From RHKX01 sp046330415 (GTDB lineage Bacteria; Actinomycetota; Thermoleophilia; Solirubrobacterales; 70-9): a stretch of DNA of 64,000 bases. Below, in pieces: positions 41,780 through 53,067 of the stretch; position 1 is the stretch's first letter, and every line of letters starts with the position of its first letter. The position numbers were made by a program, and so were the translations under genes. The stretch spans positions 105,141 through 169,140 of the forward strand of contig JAXLSW010000013.1 in NCBI GenBank assembly GCA_046330415.1, in the 5' to 3' direction. The notes beneath the pieces were generated by a model that was given only the letters and a program-made list of their open reading frames with translations, did not search any database and was not told the DNA's origin.

Positions 41780-41897
41780 GGAGCACGTGATCGATGTCCG
41801 AGCGGCCCATGAGAGGGCGAAGGTGACGGTGACGGTCGAGTTCACCGACGAGAGCGGGAACTCGGCGACGAAGTCGTTGAAGCTGAGGCTGAAGTAG
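41780..41897 (+). pseudogene. Remnant of a secreted-protein C-terminus
   Basis: The reading frame ends in AHERAKVTVTVEFTDESGNSATKSLKLRLK, very like the basic beta C-termini of the surface proteins here (compare GNEYQKDLEAELEPKK at 35608). No start or signal peptide connects to it; upstream sequence is repeat family 2. It looks like the 3' end of a lost gene. Its antisense overlaps the C-terminus of the convergent membrane-protein gene. Confidence 0.5.
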
Positions 41898-42537
41898 CCC
41901 GCCCCCTGCGACGGCCTCGGGCGACCGTCTCCTCCCGATCAGGCCCGTCGTCGTCCGCCTCCGTCGCGGCGGCGGACTCGTCGCCGGAGTCGCCGGAGTC
42001 GCCCGCCTCGTCGCTCTCCGGCTCCGACTCCGGCTCCTCCTCCTCATCGTCTCGCCGCCTGCGGCGGGAGGCGAGGAACTCCGCCGGAGCGCGTAGCTGC
42101 GAGCTGCTCTGGGTCGCGAAACCGACCGTGGCGAGCCCGAGGATCACCGTCCCCACCGCCTCCAGCCAGAAGCCCATGCTCGGATCCGCCCTGGCGTCGG
42201 CGAAGTAGAGCGTCTGATCCTCGTCGAGCGGCCCCGCCTTGCCGGCGTCGGGAAGGTCGAGGACGACGAAGAGCAGGAGCGCCGCGCAGCCGAGGATGGC
42301 GGTCGCGAACGCGGCCGCGCGCAGCCCGGTGACGATCGCGTAGACCATCGCCACGACCGTCAGCACCGCCAGGATCAGCAGGGCGAAGCTGTGCCGATCG
42401 GCGGCGGTCGAGATCACCTGGGGCTCGCCGCCCGACGTGAACTCGAACGTCGTCATGAACTCCGAGATGGCCACCATCGCCGCCGCGGAGACGATCACCA
42501 CCGGAAGCAGCAGCTCCGCGCGGAGCAGGCGGGTCAA
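41842..42537 (-). CDS. Four-helix membrane protein with low-complexity C-terminus
   Basis: 231 residues. Four membrane helices: LLLPVVIVSAAAMVAISEF, SFALLILAVLTVVAMVYAIV, FATAILGCAALLLFVVLDL and WLEAVGTVILGLATVGFA. A long loop (DAGKAGPLDEDQTLYFADARADPSMG) lies between helices 3 and 4. After residue 155 the sequence is Arg/Glu/Asp/Ser-rich and low complexity, and its last about 20 residues overlap the antisense of a gene remnant, so the original end may have been shorter. It is coupled by a 4-base overlap to the upstream membrane gene. Confidence 0.65.
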   Translation of the reverse strand: MTRLLRAELLLPVVIVSAAAMVAISEFMTTFEFTSGGEPQVISTAADRHSFALLILAVLTVVAMVYAIVTGLRAAAFATAILGCAALLLFVVLDLPDAGKAGPLDEDQTLYFADARADPSMGFWLEAVGTVILGLATVGFATQSSSQLRAPAEFLASRRRRRDDEEEEPESEPESDEAGDSGDSGDESAAATEADDDGPDREETVARGRRRGRATSASASTTSSPSSRSRR

Positions 42538-43862
42538 GCCCTGGCTCCCTCGACCCGCGGGTCGCGACGGAGGAGGCGGCGCCCGGCGCGCGAGCCGCGG
42601 GAGGCTCGGGCGGGGCGGGAGGCTCCCGCGAGGCGCAGTTCACGCCCGAGGAGCAGGGATGACAGCGTCAGCAGCAGCCCCGAGAAGAGCTGCGCGTAGA
42701 AGCCGCCCAGCAGCGTCGCCTCGACGCCGACGTAGGCGACGGCTTCCTGCCCCGGGTCGAGCCCGGTGGGCCGATCGTGAATCAACCCGACGGCGATCGC
42801 GATGAGTCCCGCCAACGCGATCAGCCTGCAGAGCCGCCAGCGCCCCGTCAACGCGGCCCCGAGAAGGACGAGCGCGACGGCGGCGAGCGGCACCATCAGG
42901 TAGGAGTGGGCGCTTCCGGTGTCGGCGGTCTCGGCGATGGGAGCGGGGGCGACGGTCTGGATCCCCTCGGCATAGGCGTCGTTGCCGATCGAGACGCTGC
43001 GGTAGACGGCGAACTGGGAGAGCGCGAGCAGGATCGCCGCACCGGCGACGACGAGCGCCAGGACCCGGACCGGGGTGACCTGGCGTGAGACGGCGTCGAT
43101 GGCGCGGCGAGTCGCACGGAGCGCCGCTCCGACCGGTCCCTCGAGGAAGCGGTAGACGGCGATCAGCCCGCTGAGAACGAAGCCGAGCGCGGTGAACAGG
43201 AGGGCGAAGCCCGTGGCGAGAACCCCGAGCAGGCCGGAGGCGACCTTCGGGGCCGCCTTCGTCGCGCGAGCCCTGGTTTCGACAGCGCCGCGCTTGAGCG
43301 CGGTCCCCGCACCCGCCCCGAGGCGCTTGGCTCGCTTCCCGGCCCGCTTCGCGCCGCCGTGCTCGCCCCGCTTGCGCGAGGGCTTCGAGGAGTCACGCTT
43401 GCGCGCCGGCTTGGACGCGTCCCGCTTCGCGGCGACGGGCTTCTTCGAGTCGCCCTTCCGCTCCGCCGCGGCGGGCTTCTTCGAGTCCTCGCTCCGTTTC
43501 GCCTCGCTGGGCTTCGAAGTCCGCCGTTCCTCGCTCCGCTTCGTCCGGCTCCGCGGGCGCTCCTCGTCACTCGCGTCCTTCTTCGCCGCCCCGGCGCCCG
43601 CCGGCTTCTCCGCCGATGCGGTCAGCTTCTTGCGCTGCGCCGCGCGATCACGGTCGCCCTTCGAGCGCCCGGCGGCCTTCGTATCGCCGCCCTCGGGCTC
43701 TTCGCCTGATGCCGCGGGGCCATCGTCGCCGGCCTCCTCCTCCGCATCCTCGCCCGCCGCCTTGGCCGCCAGGCCGCCGCGTGCCCGCCGCGCCCGCTCG
43801 CGCCGCTTGCGGGCGAGCTCCTCGCTCTCGCGATCCTCGTCGCGGCGCTTGCGCCGGCTCAT
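42534..43862 (-). CDS. Membrane protein with long Lys/Arg/Glu-rich N-terminus
   Basis: 442 residues. Residues 1-195 are a highly charged low-complexity region (repeats such as DSKKPAAAERKG and KRDSSKPSRKRG). About five membrane helices follow (GVLATGFALLFTALGFVLSG, VLALVVAGAAILLALSQFAVY, LMVPLAAVALVLLGAALTG, LIALAGLIAIAVGLI, GFYAQLFSGLLLTLSSLLLG). No family is recognised. The charged region could bind RNA or nucleic-acid surfaces or lie along the membrane. The next gene starts in a 4-base overlap, so both form one unit. Confidence 0.7.
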   Translation of the reverse strand: MSRRKRRDEDRESEELARKRRERARRARGGLAAKAAGEDAEEEAGDDGPAASGEEPEGGDTKAAGRSKGDRDRAAQRKKLTASAEKPAGAGAAKKDASDEERPRSRTKRSEERRTSKPSEAKRSEDSKKPAAAERKGDSKKPVAAKRDASKPARKRDSSKPSRKRGEHGGAKRAGKRAKRLGAGAGTALKRGAVETRARATKAAPKVASGLLGVLATGFALLFTALGFVLSGLIAVYRFLEGPVGAALRATRRAIDAVSRQVTPVRVLALVVAGAAILLALSQFAVYRSVSIGNDAYAEGIQTVAPAPIAETADTGSAHSYLMVPLAAVALVLLGAALTGRWRLCRLIALAGLIAIAVGLIHDRPTGLDPGQEAVAYVGVEATLLGGFYAQLFSGLLLTLSSLLLGRELRLAGASRPARASRGSRAGRRLLRRDPRVEGARA

Positions 43863-44018
43863 GCCCGCCGCTTCCGGCGCAGCGTGCCCGCCGCCCGAAG
43901 CGGCTCGGCTGCGATCAAGAAAACCGTCATTCCCATGTCTCCGCCCGCACCCCCCGTGGGTGCCGTCATCACACTCTAAGCCCTGCCGGGGGTCGCGCCC
44001 GGCCCGGCCGCGCGGCGA

Positions 44019-45038
44019 TCAGCCGCCGCGCCCCCGCGGTGCCTCGGCACCGGGGAAGTAATGGACCCGAACGTGATCGCCCCTCTCGTTCTCGCCGATG
44101 AACGTGAACTCGGTCGGAAGCCACAGCGCGTGGTTGAAGTAGCGCTTCAGCCCGTCGTTCTCGACCTCGTAGACGACCCCGGCGCCGCGCACGTCGCTCC
44201 CATCCACGTAACGCTGCTTGAGCAGGTCCCGGCCCTGCAGCGCCAGCAGCACGGCCATGCTGCTCATCCGGTGCGAAGGCGCGACGAAGGCGCGGTAGTA
44301 CCAGAGGTGCATGTCGAGCTGTGCGTTGCGCTGCAGGTAGGCGGTCGAGACGCCGACGACGCCGTCCTCGTCATGGACGCCGACGAGCAGCACCTCGAGG
44401 ATGCGGCGCTGCGCCTCGGCCGGAGGGATCACGCCCTCGCGCGTCCACAGGTCGATGACGTCCTGCTCGCTGACCTCGTCCTGGGCGGCGAAGACGTCGA
44501 TCCGGAGCCCCGGTCCGAGCTGAGGGTTCTCCTCGCCCTGCTCGGCGACGCCGGGACCGATCACGGCCCCGTCGAAGTAGGCGATCCGGATCTCGTCCCC
44601 ATCGGCGGCATGCCCGGCGTAGTGGAATCCGGGGCCGCCCTCCCAGACGACCTCGGGCCGCGCCGCCGCGCGCTCGGGTGGAACCGGAACGCAAAGCCCG
44701 ATCGGCCCCTCGCCGGTGGCGGCGAACTCCTCCTCCAGCGCCGCGAAGGCGGCATCGGTCATCGCCGGCCCGGCAACGGCCTGAAGATCGGGACGGATGA
44801 AGCTGCGGTAGATCCAGAAGCGGCGCCCGCCGACGACCTCGACGCGGTCGGCGTAGGCCGAGTTCGCTCCGGCCACCGCGCCGGACTCGTCGCGCAGAAC
44901 GCAGACGACCTCCGCGAGCCGCTGGCGCGCCGCCGCCTCGCTGAGCGCTCCCTGCCCCGACCAGAACGCGACCAGCTCGTCGCCGACGGCAGGCTCAAGC
45001 CCCCCGCGAACGACCTCGATGGAGTGTCCCTGGCCCAT
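44019..45038 (-). CDS. Protein with two tandem acetyltransferase-like units, unknown function
   Basis: About 339 residues from the ATG at 45038, which has GAGG 9 bases upstream (the earlier ATG at 45047 has no spacing). The chain holds two related units: DELVAFWSGQGALSEAAARQRLAEVVCVLRDESGAVAG ... FWIYRSFIRPDLQ and DVIDLWTREGVIPPAEAQRRILEVLLVGVHDEDGVVGV ... LWYYRAFVAPSHR. Each resembles a GNAT start with a regulatory beta hairpin, but no acetyl-CoA loop (Q/RxxGxG/A) is clear. The second unit is followed by GENERGDHVRVHYFPGA. The substrate is not deducible. Confidence 0.6.
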   Translation of the reverse strand: MGQGHSIEVVRGGLEPAVGDELVAFWSGQGALSEAAARQRLAEVVCVLRDESGAVAGANSAYADRVEVVGGRRFWIYRSFIRPDLQAVAGPAMTDAAFAALEEEFAATGEGPIGLCVPVPPERAAARPEVVWEGGPGFHYAGHAADGDEIRIAYFDGAVIGPGVAEQGEENPQLGPGLRIDVFAAQDEVSEQDVIDLWTREGVIPPAEAQRRILEVLLVGVHDEDGVVGVSTAYLQRNAQLDMHLWYYRAFVAPSHRMSSMAVLLALQGRDLLKQRYVDGSDVRGAGVVYEVENDGLKRYFNHALWLPTEFTFIGENERGDHVRVHYFPGAEAPRGRGG

Positions 45039-45167
45039 CGCGCGCATCCTCGCACGGCTCAGGCCGAGATGAACGCCAGCCGATGTTGGGTGGCAACACC
45101 GGCGAGGCCGTGACGGTTAAGGTCCGGGTCATTCACAAGGGCTGAGCCGGGCAGTCCGTGGGCGGGT

Positions 45168-45195
45168 TTGACCGCCCGTGAACCCCTGCTAACAT
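45168..45195 (+). promoter_or_regulatory. fusA-tuf promoter
   Basis: TTGACC (45168-45173), a 16-base spacer and TAACAT (45190-45195), then the GC-rich CCCGCG. Transcription would start near 45202, giving a leader of about 180 bases before fusA. Confidence 0.75.
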
Positions 45196-45211
45196 CCCGC
45201 GTCGCTCGCGA

Positions 45212-45327
45212 GGCCCTCTGGGCATGCCGGGCGCGCTCCAAACGATGGAGATCGGGCTTACATAGACAGCCCCCGGGCACGCTGACGCGACATCACGAAG
45301 TTCGTCGGGCCCGCAAGGGCCTTTTCT
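45212..45327 (+). promoter_or_regulatory. fusA leader with early hairpin and terminator-like element
   Basis: GCCC-tct-GGGC (45213-45223) forms a small hairpin near the 5' end. GGCCC-gcaa-GGGCC (45308-45321) is followed by TTTTCT, a terminator-like element 54 bases before the fusA start. Together with the long leader this suggests attenuation control of fusA-tuf. No known riboswitch was recognised. Confidence 0.5.
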
Positions 45328-45381
45328 ATGCGCTGAACCCACTCCCGAACGCCGCAGTCAACCCAGGAACCGCTGAGACAA

Positions 45382-47490
<2,109 letters not shown>

Positions 47491-47621
47491 CCGATCTCGC
47501 TACGCTGAATCGGTTGCCCTGAAACAGGTCGGCCCATACGGCGCCAAGCAGAACTTAGAAGAGCAACAAGACGTAAACGACGGGCCGGTGAGGCCCCCCG
47601 AAAGGAACACGAGAGAGCGAC

Positions 47622-48809
<1,188 letters not shown>

Positions 48810-48834
48810 CGACTAGAAGAGATACGTAGGGCGA

Positions 48835-48862
48835 GGGGCGCCGCACAGCCGGCGCCCCTTCC
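48835..48862 (+). terminator. Terminator after tuf
   Basis: GGGGCGCCG (48835-48843) pairs with CGGCGCCCC (48850-48858) around CACAGC and is followed by TTCC. The stem is strong but the T-run short, so partial read-through into the S10 genes is likely; no clear promoter is seen before rpsJ. Confidence 0.7.
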
Positions 48863-48898
48863 ACGCCCAGGACACCCGAGACGAGAGAAACACCCAAG

Positions 48899-49219
48899 TT
48901 GTCAGCAATCACCGCCAGCAAGATCAGGATCCGCCTGAAGGCGTACGACCACGACGCCATCGATCGCGCGGCCACCGAGATCGTCGAGACGGCGACGCGC
49001 ACGGGTGCCACCGTCTCGGGGCCGGTGCCGCTGCCGACGTCGAAGAACGTCTACTGCGTCATCCGCTCGCCGTTCAAGGACAAGGACTCGCGCGAGCACT
49101 TCGAGATCCGCACCCACAAGCGGCTGATCGACATCAAGGACCCGACCCCGAAGACGATCGACGAGCTGCAGCGGATCGAGAACCTGCCCGCCGGCGTCGA
49201 CGTGGAGATCCGCCTCTAG
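48899..49219 (+). CDS. rpsJ: 30S ribosomal protein S10
   Basis: 106 residues from a TTG start. KIRIRLKAYDHDAIDRAATEIVETATRTGATVSGPVPLPT and THKRLIDIKDPTPKTIDELQRIENLPAGVDVEIRL are diagnostic. S10 is part of the 30S head and, as NusE, of antitermination complexes with NusB and NusG. It opens the S10 operon; rplC starts 4 bases later. Confidence 0.98.
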   Translation: MSAITASKIRIRLKAYDHDAIDRAATEIVETATRTGATVSGPVPLPTSKNVYCVIRSPFKDKDSREHFEIRTHKRLIDIKDPTPKTIDELQRIENLPAGVDVEIRL

Positions 49220-49223
49220 CGCC

Positions 49224-49850
49224 ATGGCCGCGATCCTCGGCAAGAAGATCGGCATGACCCAGCTCTTCACCGAAGAGGGCGAGTCCGTGCCCGTGACCGT
49301 CATCGAGGCGACCCCGAACCGGGTCACCGCGGTGCGCACGAAGGACGAGGACGGCTACGTGGCCGTGCAGCTCGGCTTCGGCGAGGTCAAGGAGCGGAAG
49401 CTGACGAAGGCCCAGCTCGGCCACCTGGCGAAGACCGAGTCCCCGGCGCTCAAGCACCTGCGCGAGTTCCGCGACGACGACGGCAAGCTCGGCGAGTTCG
49501 AGCTCGGCGGCGAGGTCACGGTCGACACCTTCGAGGTCGGCGACAAGGTCAAGGTCTCCGCCGTCGCCATCGGCAAGGGCTTCCAGGGCACCGTCAAGCG
49601 CCACAACTTCGGCCGCGGCCCCGTCAGCCACGGCTCCCACAACGTCCGCGCCCCGGGCTCGATCGGCGCCAGCGCCGACCCCGCTCGCGTCTTCAAGGGC
49701 ATGAAGATGCCGGGCCGCATGGGCGGCAAGCGCATCACCCAGCGCGGCCTCGAGGTCTTCCGCATCGACGCGGACAAGAACCTGCTGATGCTCCGCGGCT
49801 CGATCCCGGGCCCGAAGAACGGCACCGTGGAGGTGCGCACCGATGGCTAG
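49224..49850 (+). CDS. rplC: 50S ribosomal protein L3
   Basis: 208 residues. It has AILGKKIGMTQLFTEEGESVPVTVIEA, GFQGTVKRHNFGRGPVSHGSHNVRAPGSIGASADPARVFKG and MPGRMGGKRITQRGLEVFRID. L3 reaches into the peptidyl-transferase centre region. It overlaps rplD by 8 bases, so translation is coupled. Confidence 0.98.
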   Translation: MAAILGKKIGMTQLFTEEGESVPVTVIEATPNRVTAVRTKDEDGYVAVQLGFGEVKERKLTKAQLGHLAKTESPALKHLREFRDDDGKLGEFELGGEVTVDTFEVGDKVKVSAVAIGKGFQGTVKRHNFGRGPVSHGSHNVRAPGSIGASADPARVFKGMKMPGRMGGKRITQRGLEVFRIDADKNLLMLRGSIPGPKNGTVEVRTDG

Positions 49851-50490
49851 TCCCAAGGCAGCGACGATCGGCGCCCAGAAGAAGAGCGACCTCCCCGAGG
49901 CCGTCTTCGCCGAGCCCTTCAACGAGACCCTCGTGCACGAGACCGCGCGCGCGGAGCTGAACGCCCGCCGCGCCGGCACGCATTCGAGCCTCACCCGCGG
50001 CGAGGTCGCCATGACCGGGGCCAAGGCCTGGCGCCAGAAGGGCACCGGCCGCGCTCGCGTCGGCGCCCTCAGCGTCCCGCACCGCCGCGGCGGCGGCAAC
50101 GCCTTCGCGACGAAGCCGCGCTCCTACACCGTCAAGGTCAACCGCAAGGCGCGTCGCAAGGCGCTGCGAGCGGCCCTCAGCGTCCACGCCGAGCGGGGCT
50201 CCGTAGCAGTGCTCCCCTCCGGCACCTTCACCGAGCCCGCCACCAAGCAGGCCGCCGAGGGCCTCGCCAAGTGGGGAGCGGCGGCGCCGACGCTGGTCGT
50301 CGTCAGCGGCGAGGAGATCGCCGCCGCCAAGAGCTACCGCAACCTGCCGCGCGTCTCAGTCGTCAGCGCCGAGGGAGTAGGGGTCGCCGAGATCGTCGGT
50401 CACCGCTCGCTGGTCGCCTCCGAGGACGCCCTCGAGGTGCTCGCCGCCCGCGCCGCCGCAGTCACCCGCGGCGGGGAGGAGGCCTCCTGA
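49843..50490 (+). CDS. rplD: 50S ribosomal protein L4
   Basis: 215 residues. VFAEPFNETLVHETARAELNARRAGTHSSLTRGEVAMTGAKAWRQKGTGRARVGALSVPHRRGGGNAF contains the tunnel-loop (KGTGRAR) of the L4/L1e family. It has an overlap of 8 bases with rplC and 1 base with rplW. L4 lines the exit tunnel and in some bacteria represses the S10 operon; no such leader was searched with certainty here. Confidence 0.97.
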   Translation: MASPKAATIGAQKKSDLPEAVFAEPFNETLVHETARAELNARRAGTHSSLTRGEVAMTGAKAWRQKGTGRARVGALSVPHRRGGGNAFATKPRSYTVKVNRKARRKALRAALSVHAERGSVAVLPSGTFTEPATKQAAEGLAKWGAAAPTLVVVSGEEIAAAKSYRNLPRVSVVSAEGVGVAEIVGHRSLVASEDALEVLAARAAAVTRGGEEAS

Positions 50491-50783
50491 TGGACGCGCG
50501 CCAGATCATCGTCGAGCCTGTCGTCTCGGAGAAGAGCTACGCCCTGATGTCTGAGGGCAAGTACACGTTCCGCGTCAACGATCGCGCTCACAAGACGCAG
50601 ATCTCGCACGCGGTCGAGGAGATCTTCAACGTCGAGGTCGTCAGCGTTCGCACCTCCCGCGTGCGCAGCAAGCCCAAGCGCCGCGGCCTTCACCGCGGCA
50701 AGACGCGCGCCTGGAAGAAGGCGATCGTCGAGCTCGCGCCGGGCAACGAGATCGAGCTCTTCGAAGGAGCGACTGATTCCTGA
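50490..50783 (+). CDS. rplW: 50S ribosomal protein L23
   Basis: 97 residues from the ATG at 50490, whose A is shared with the rplD stop. IIVEPVVSEKSYALMSEGKYTFRVNDRAHKTQISHAVEEIFNVEVVSVRTSRVRSKPKRRGLHRGKTRAWKKAIVEL is the L23 core. L23 sits at the tunnel exit, where trigger factor and SRP dock. One-base overlap with rplB. Confidence 0.97.
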   Translation: MDARQIIVEPVVSEKSYALMSEGKYTFRVNDRAHKTQISHAVEEIFNVEVVSVRTSRVRSKPKRRGLHRGKTRAWKKAIVELAPGNEIELFEGATDS

Positions 50784-51628
50784 TGGCCATCCGTAAGTCC
50801 AAGCCGACCAGCCCCGGGCGTCGTTTCGCGACCTATCAGGACCGCTCCGAGGTCACGGCGCAGAAGCCCAACAAGAAGCTCAGCAAGGGCAAGAACCGCA
50901 CCGGAGGGCGCAACTCCTACGGGCGCGTCACGTCGCGCCATCGCGGCGGCGGCGCCAAGCGCAAGTACCGCCAGATCGACTTCAAGCGGCTCAAGGACGG
51001 CGTGCCCGCGAAGGTCGCGACCATCGAGTACGACCCGAACCGGACCAGCTACATCGCGCTGCTGCACTACGCCGACGGCGCCAAGTCCTACATCCTCGCC
51101 CCACAGGGCGTGACCGTCGGCGACGTCCTCCAGTCCGGCCCGGGCTCCGACATCCGTCCCGGCAACGCGCTCGAGCTCAGCCAGATCCCGACCGGCACCG
51201 TCGTCCACAACGTCGAGCTCAAGCCCGGCCAGGGCGGGCGCATGGGCCGCTCCGCCGGCACCGCGATCCAGGTGGTCGCCAAGGATGGCGGCATGGTCAC
51301 CCTCAGGCTTCCTTCCTCGGAGATGCGCATGGTCCAGGCTGAGTGCCGCGCGACCGTCGGCACGATCTCCAACGCCGAGCACCAGAACGTCGTCGTCGGC
51401 AAGGCCGGCCGCAGCCGCCACAAGGGCAAGCGCCCGCAGAGCCGCGGCATCGCGATGAACCCGGTCGACCACCCGCACGGCGGTGGCGAGGCCCACAAGG
51501 GCCCGGGTGGCCACCCGAAGACCCCATGGGGCAAGCCGACCCTCGGCTACCGGACGCGGAAGAAGAACAAGCAGTCGAACTCGATGATCGTCCGCGGACG
51601 CAGGCGCGGGAAGAAGAAGGGCAGGTAG
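50783..51628 (+). CDS. rplB: 50S ribosomal protein L2
   Basis: 281 residues. KSKPTSPGRRFATYQDRSEVT, GGRNSYGRVTSRHRGGGAKRKYRQIDF, VHNVELKPGQGGRMGRSAGTAIQVVAKDG and the C-terminal RGIAMNPVDHPHGGGEA, with the conserved His-Gly-Gly-Gly-Glu near the peptidyl-transferase region, are all present. L2 is required for subunit association. rpsS follows after 6 bases. Confidence 0.98.
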   Translation: MAIRKSKPTSPGRRFATYQDRSEVTAQKPNKKLSKGKNRTGGRNSYGRVTSRHRGGGAKRKYRQIDFKRLKDGVPAKVATIEYDPNRTSYIALLHYADGAKSYILAPQGVTVGDVLQSGPGSDIRPGNALELSQIPTGTVVHNVELKPGQGGRMGRSAGTAIQVVAKDGGMVTLRLPSSEMRMVQAECRATVGTISNAEHQNVVVGKAGRSRHKGKRPQSRGIAMNPVDHPHGGGEAHKGPGGHPKTPWGKPTLGYRTRKKNKQSNSMIVRGRRRGKKKGR

Positions 51629-51634
51629 CGCGCA

Positions 51635-51910
51635 GTGAGCCGCTCGAGCAAGAAGGGTCCGTTCGTCGAGGAGCGTCTGATGGCGCGTATCGAGGCGATG
51701 AACGAGTCCGGCACCAAGCAGATGGTCAAGACCTGGTCGCGGCGCTCCACCGTCTTCCCCGAGATGGTCGGCCACACGATCGCGGTCCACGACGGCCGCA
51801 AGCACGTCCCCGTCTTCGTCTCCGAGTCGATGGTCGGGCACAAGCTCGGCGAGTTCGCCCCGACCCGCACCTTCCGCGCTCACTCCGGCTCCAAGAAGGA
51901 CGAGCGCTGA
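51635..51910 (+). CDS. rpsS: 30S ribosomal protein S19
   Basis: 91 residues from a GTG. SRSSKKGPFVEERLMARIEAMNESGTKQMVKTWSRRSTVFPEMVGHTIAVHDGRKHVPVFVSESMVGHKLGEFAPTRTFRAH is the whole S19 fold. It lies in the 30S head near S13. Its stop shares one base with the rplV start. Confidence 0.98.
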   Translation: MSRSSKKGPFVEERLMARIEAMNESGTKQMVKTWSRRSTVFPEMVGHTIAVHDGRKHVPVFVSESMVGHKLGEFAPTRTFRAHSGSKKDER

Positions 51911-52290
51911 TGGCCGCGCCGACGCGCGACAAGAGCGAGGACCTCGTCGTGGTCAACGCCAGCGCCAAGTACGTGCGGATCTCCGCTCGCAAGGCGCGCG
52001 TCGTCGCCGATCAGATCCGCGGCAAGAGCTACGAGGAGGCCGAGGCGCTGCTCTCGTTCTCCCCGCGCGGCGCCTCGGTGCCGATGCTGAAGCTGCTCCG
52101 TTCGGCCGGCGCCAACGCCGAGAACAACGAGGACCTCGACCCCGAGGACATGCGCGTCTCGCGCGTCTCCGTCGACGAGGGTCCGACGATGCGCCGCTTC
52201 CGCCCTCGCGCCAAGGGCCGGGCGACGCGGATCGACAAGCGCTCCTGCCACATCAACCTGGCCCTCACCCCGATTCCCGACCTCGATTGA
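51910..52290 (+). CDS. rplV: 50S ribosomal protein L22
   Basis: 126 residues from the ATG at 51910. The core has NASAKYVRISARKARVVADQIRGKSYEEAEALLSFSPRGASVPMLKLLRSAGANAENNE and RRFRPRAKGRATRIDKRSCHINLALT, with the extended hairpin that lines the tunnel. An extra 10-12 residues precede the usual start. rpsC begins 27 bases later. Confidence 0.97.
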   Translation: MAAPTRDKSEDLVVVNASAKYVRISARKARVVADQIRGKSYEEAEALLSFSPRGASVPMLKLLRSAGANAENNEDLDPEDMRVSRVSVDEGPTMRRFRPRAKGRATRIDKRSCHINLALTPIPDLD

Positions 52291-52317
52291 ACCTAGGAAC
52301 CAAGGACTGACTTAGCA

Positions 52318-53067
52318 ATGGGACAGAAGATCAACCCCACCGGCTTCCGGGTCGGCTACATCCACGACTGGAAGTCGAACTGGTTCGACGAGCGCAACTT
52401 CTCCGACGCGCTGGTCGAGGACGTCCTGATCCGCAATCACATCGAGAACAAGCTTGCGCACGCCGGCCTCTCCGACATCGAGATCCGCAAGCAGCGCGGC
52501 GAGGTCACCGTCGACATCCACACCGCGCGCCCCGGCATCGTGATCGGCAAGTCCGGCTCCGAGGTCGACGCGCTCCGGCGAGAGCTCCACAAGATCACCG
52601 GCAAGCCGGTCCGCGTGAACATCCGCGAGATCAAGCGCCCCGAGCTCGACGCGACGCTGGTCGCCCAGTCGATCGCCGAGCAGCTCGAGAACCGCGTCGC
52701 CTTCCGGCGCGCGATGAAGCGCGCGCTGACGTCGGCGATGCGCTCCGGCGCGAAGGGCGTGAAGGTCCAGGTCTCCGGGCGTCTCGGCGGCTCCGAGATG
52801 GCCCGCACCGAGGGCTACTCCGACGGCCGCGTGCCGCTGCACACTCTGCGTGCCGACATCGACTACGGCTTCGTCGAGGCCCGCACCACGACCGGCCGCA
52901 TCGGCGTCAAGTGCTGGATCAACAAGGGCGAGATCATGCCCGAGGGCTACGGCAGCGCCGTCGAGGAGGACCTCGGTGGGCGCGGACGGCGCCGTGGCAG
53001 CAACCGCCAGGGCGGCGGTGCCCCCGGCCGCGGCGCCCCCAGCTCCGGCTCGAGGAGCGATTCCTGA
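52318..53067 (+). CDS. rpsC: 30S ribosomal protein S3
   Basis: 249 residues. MGQKINPTGFRVGYIHDWKSNWFDERNF, the KH domain RPGIVIGKSGSEVDALRREL and VQVSGRLGGSEMARTEGYSDGRVPLHTLRADIDYGFVEA are present. The tail (last about 30 residues) is Arg/Gly/Ser-rich and disordered-looking. S3 guards the mRNA entry channel. One-base overlap with rplP. Confidence 0.98.
   Translation: MGQKINPTGFRVGYIHDWKSNWFDERNFSDALVEDVLIRNHIENKLAHAGLSDIEIRKQRGEVTVDIHTARPGIVIGKSGSEVDALRRELHKITGKPVRVNIREIKRPELDATLVAQSIAEQLENRVAFRRAMKRALTSAMRSGAKGVKVQVSGRLGGSEMARTEGYSDGRVPLHTLRADIDYGFVEARTTTGRIGVKCWINKGEIMPEGYGSAVEEDLGGRGRRRGSNRQGGGAPGRGAPSSGSRSDS

Noticed and set aside
41583..41780. The upstream part of the 41583-41897 frame as a real gene start
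   Set aside because: It is made of repeat family 2 and shows no signal peptide or domain; only the last about 30 codons look like protein.
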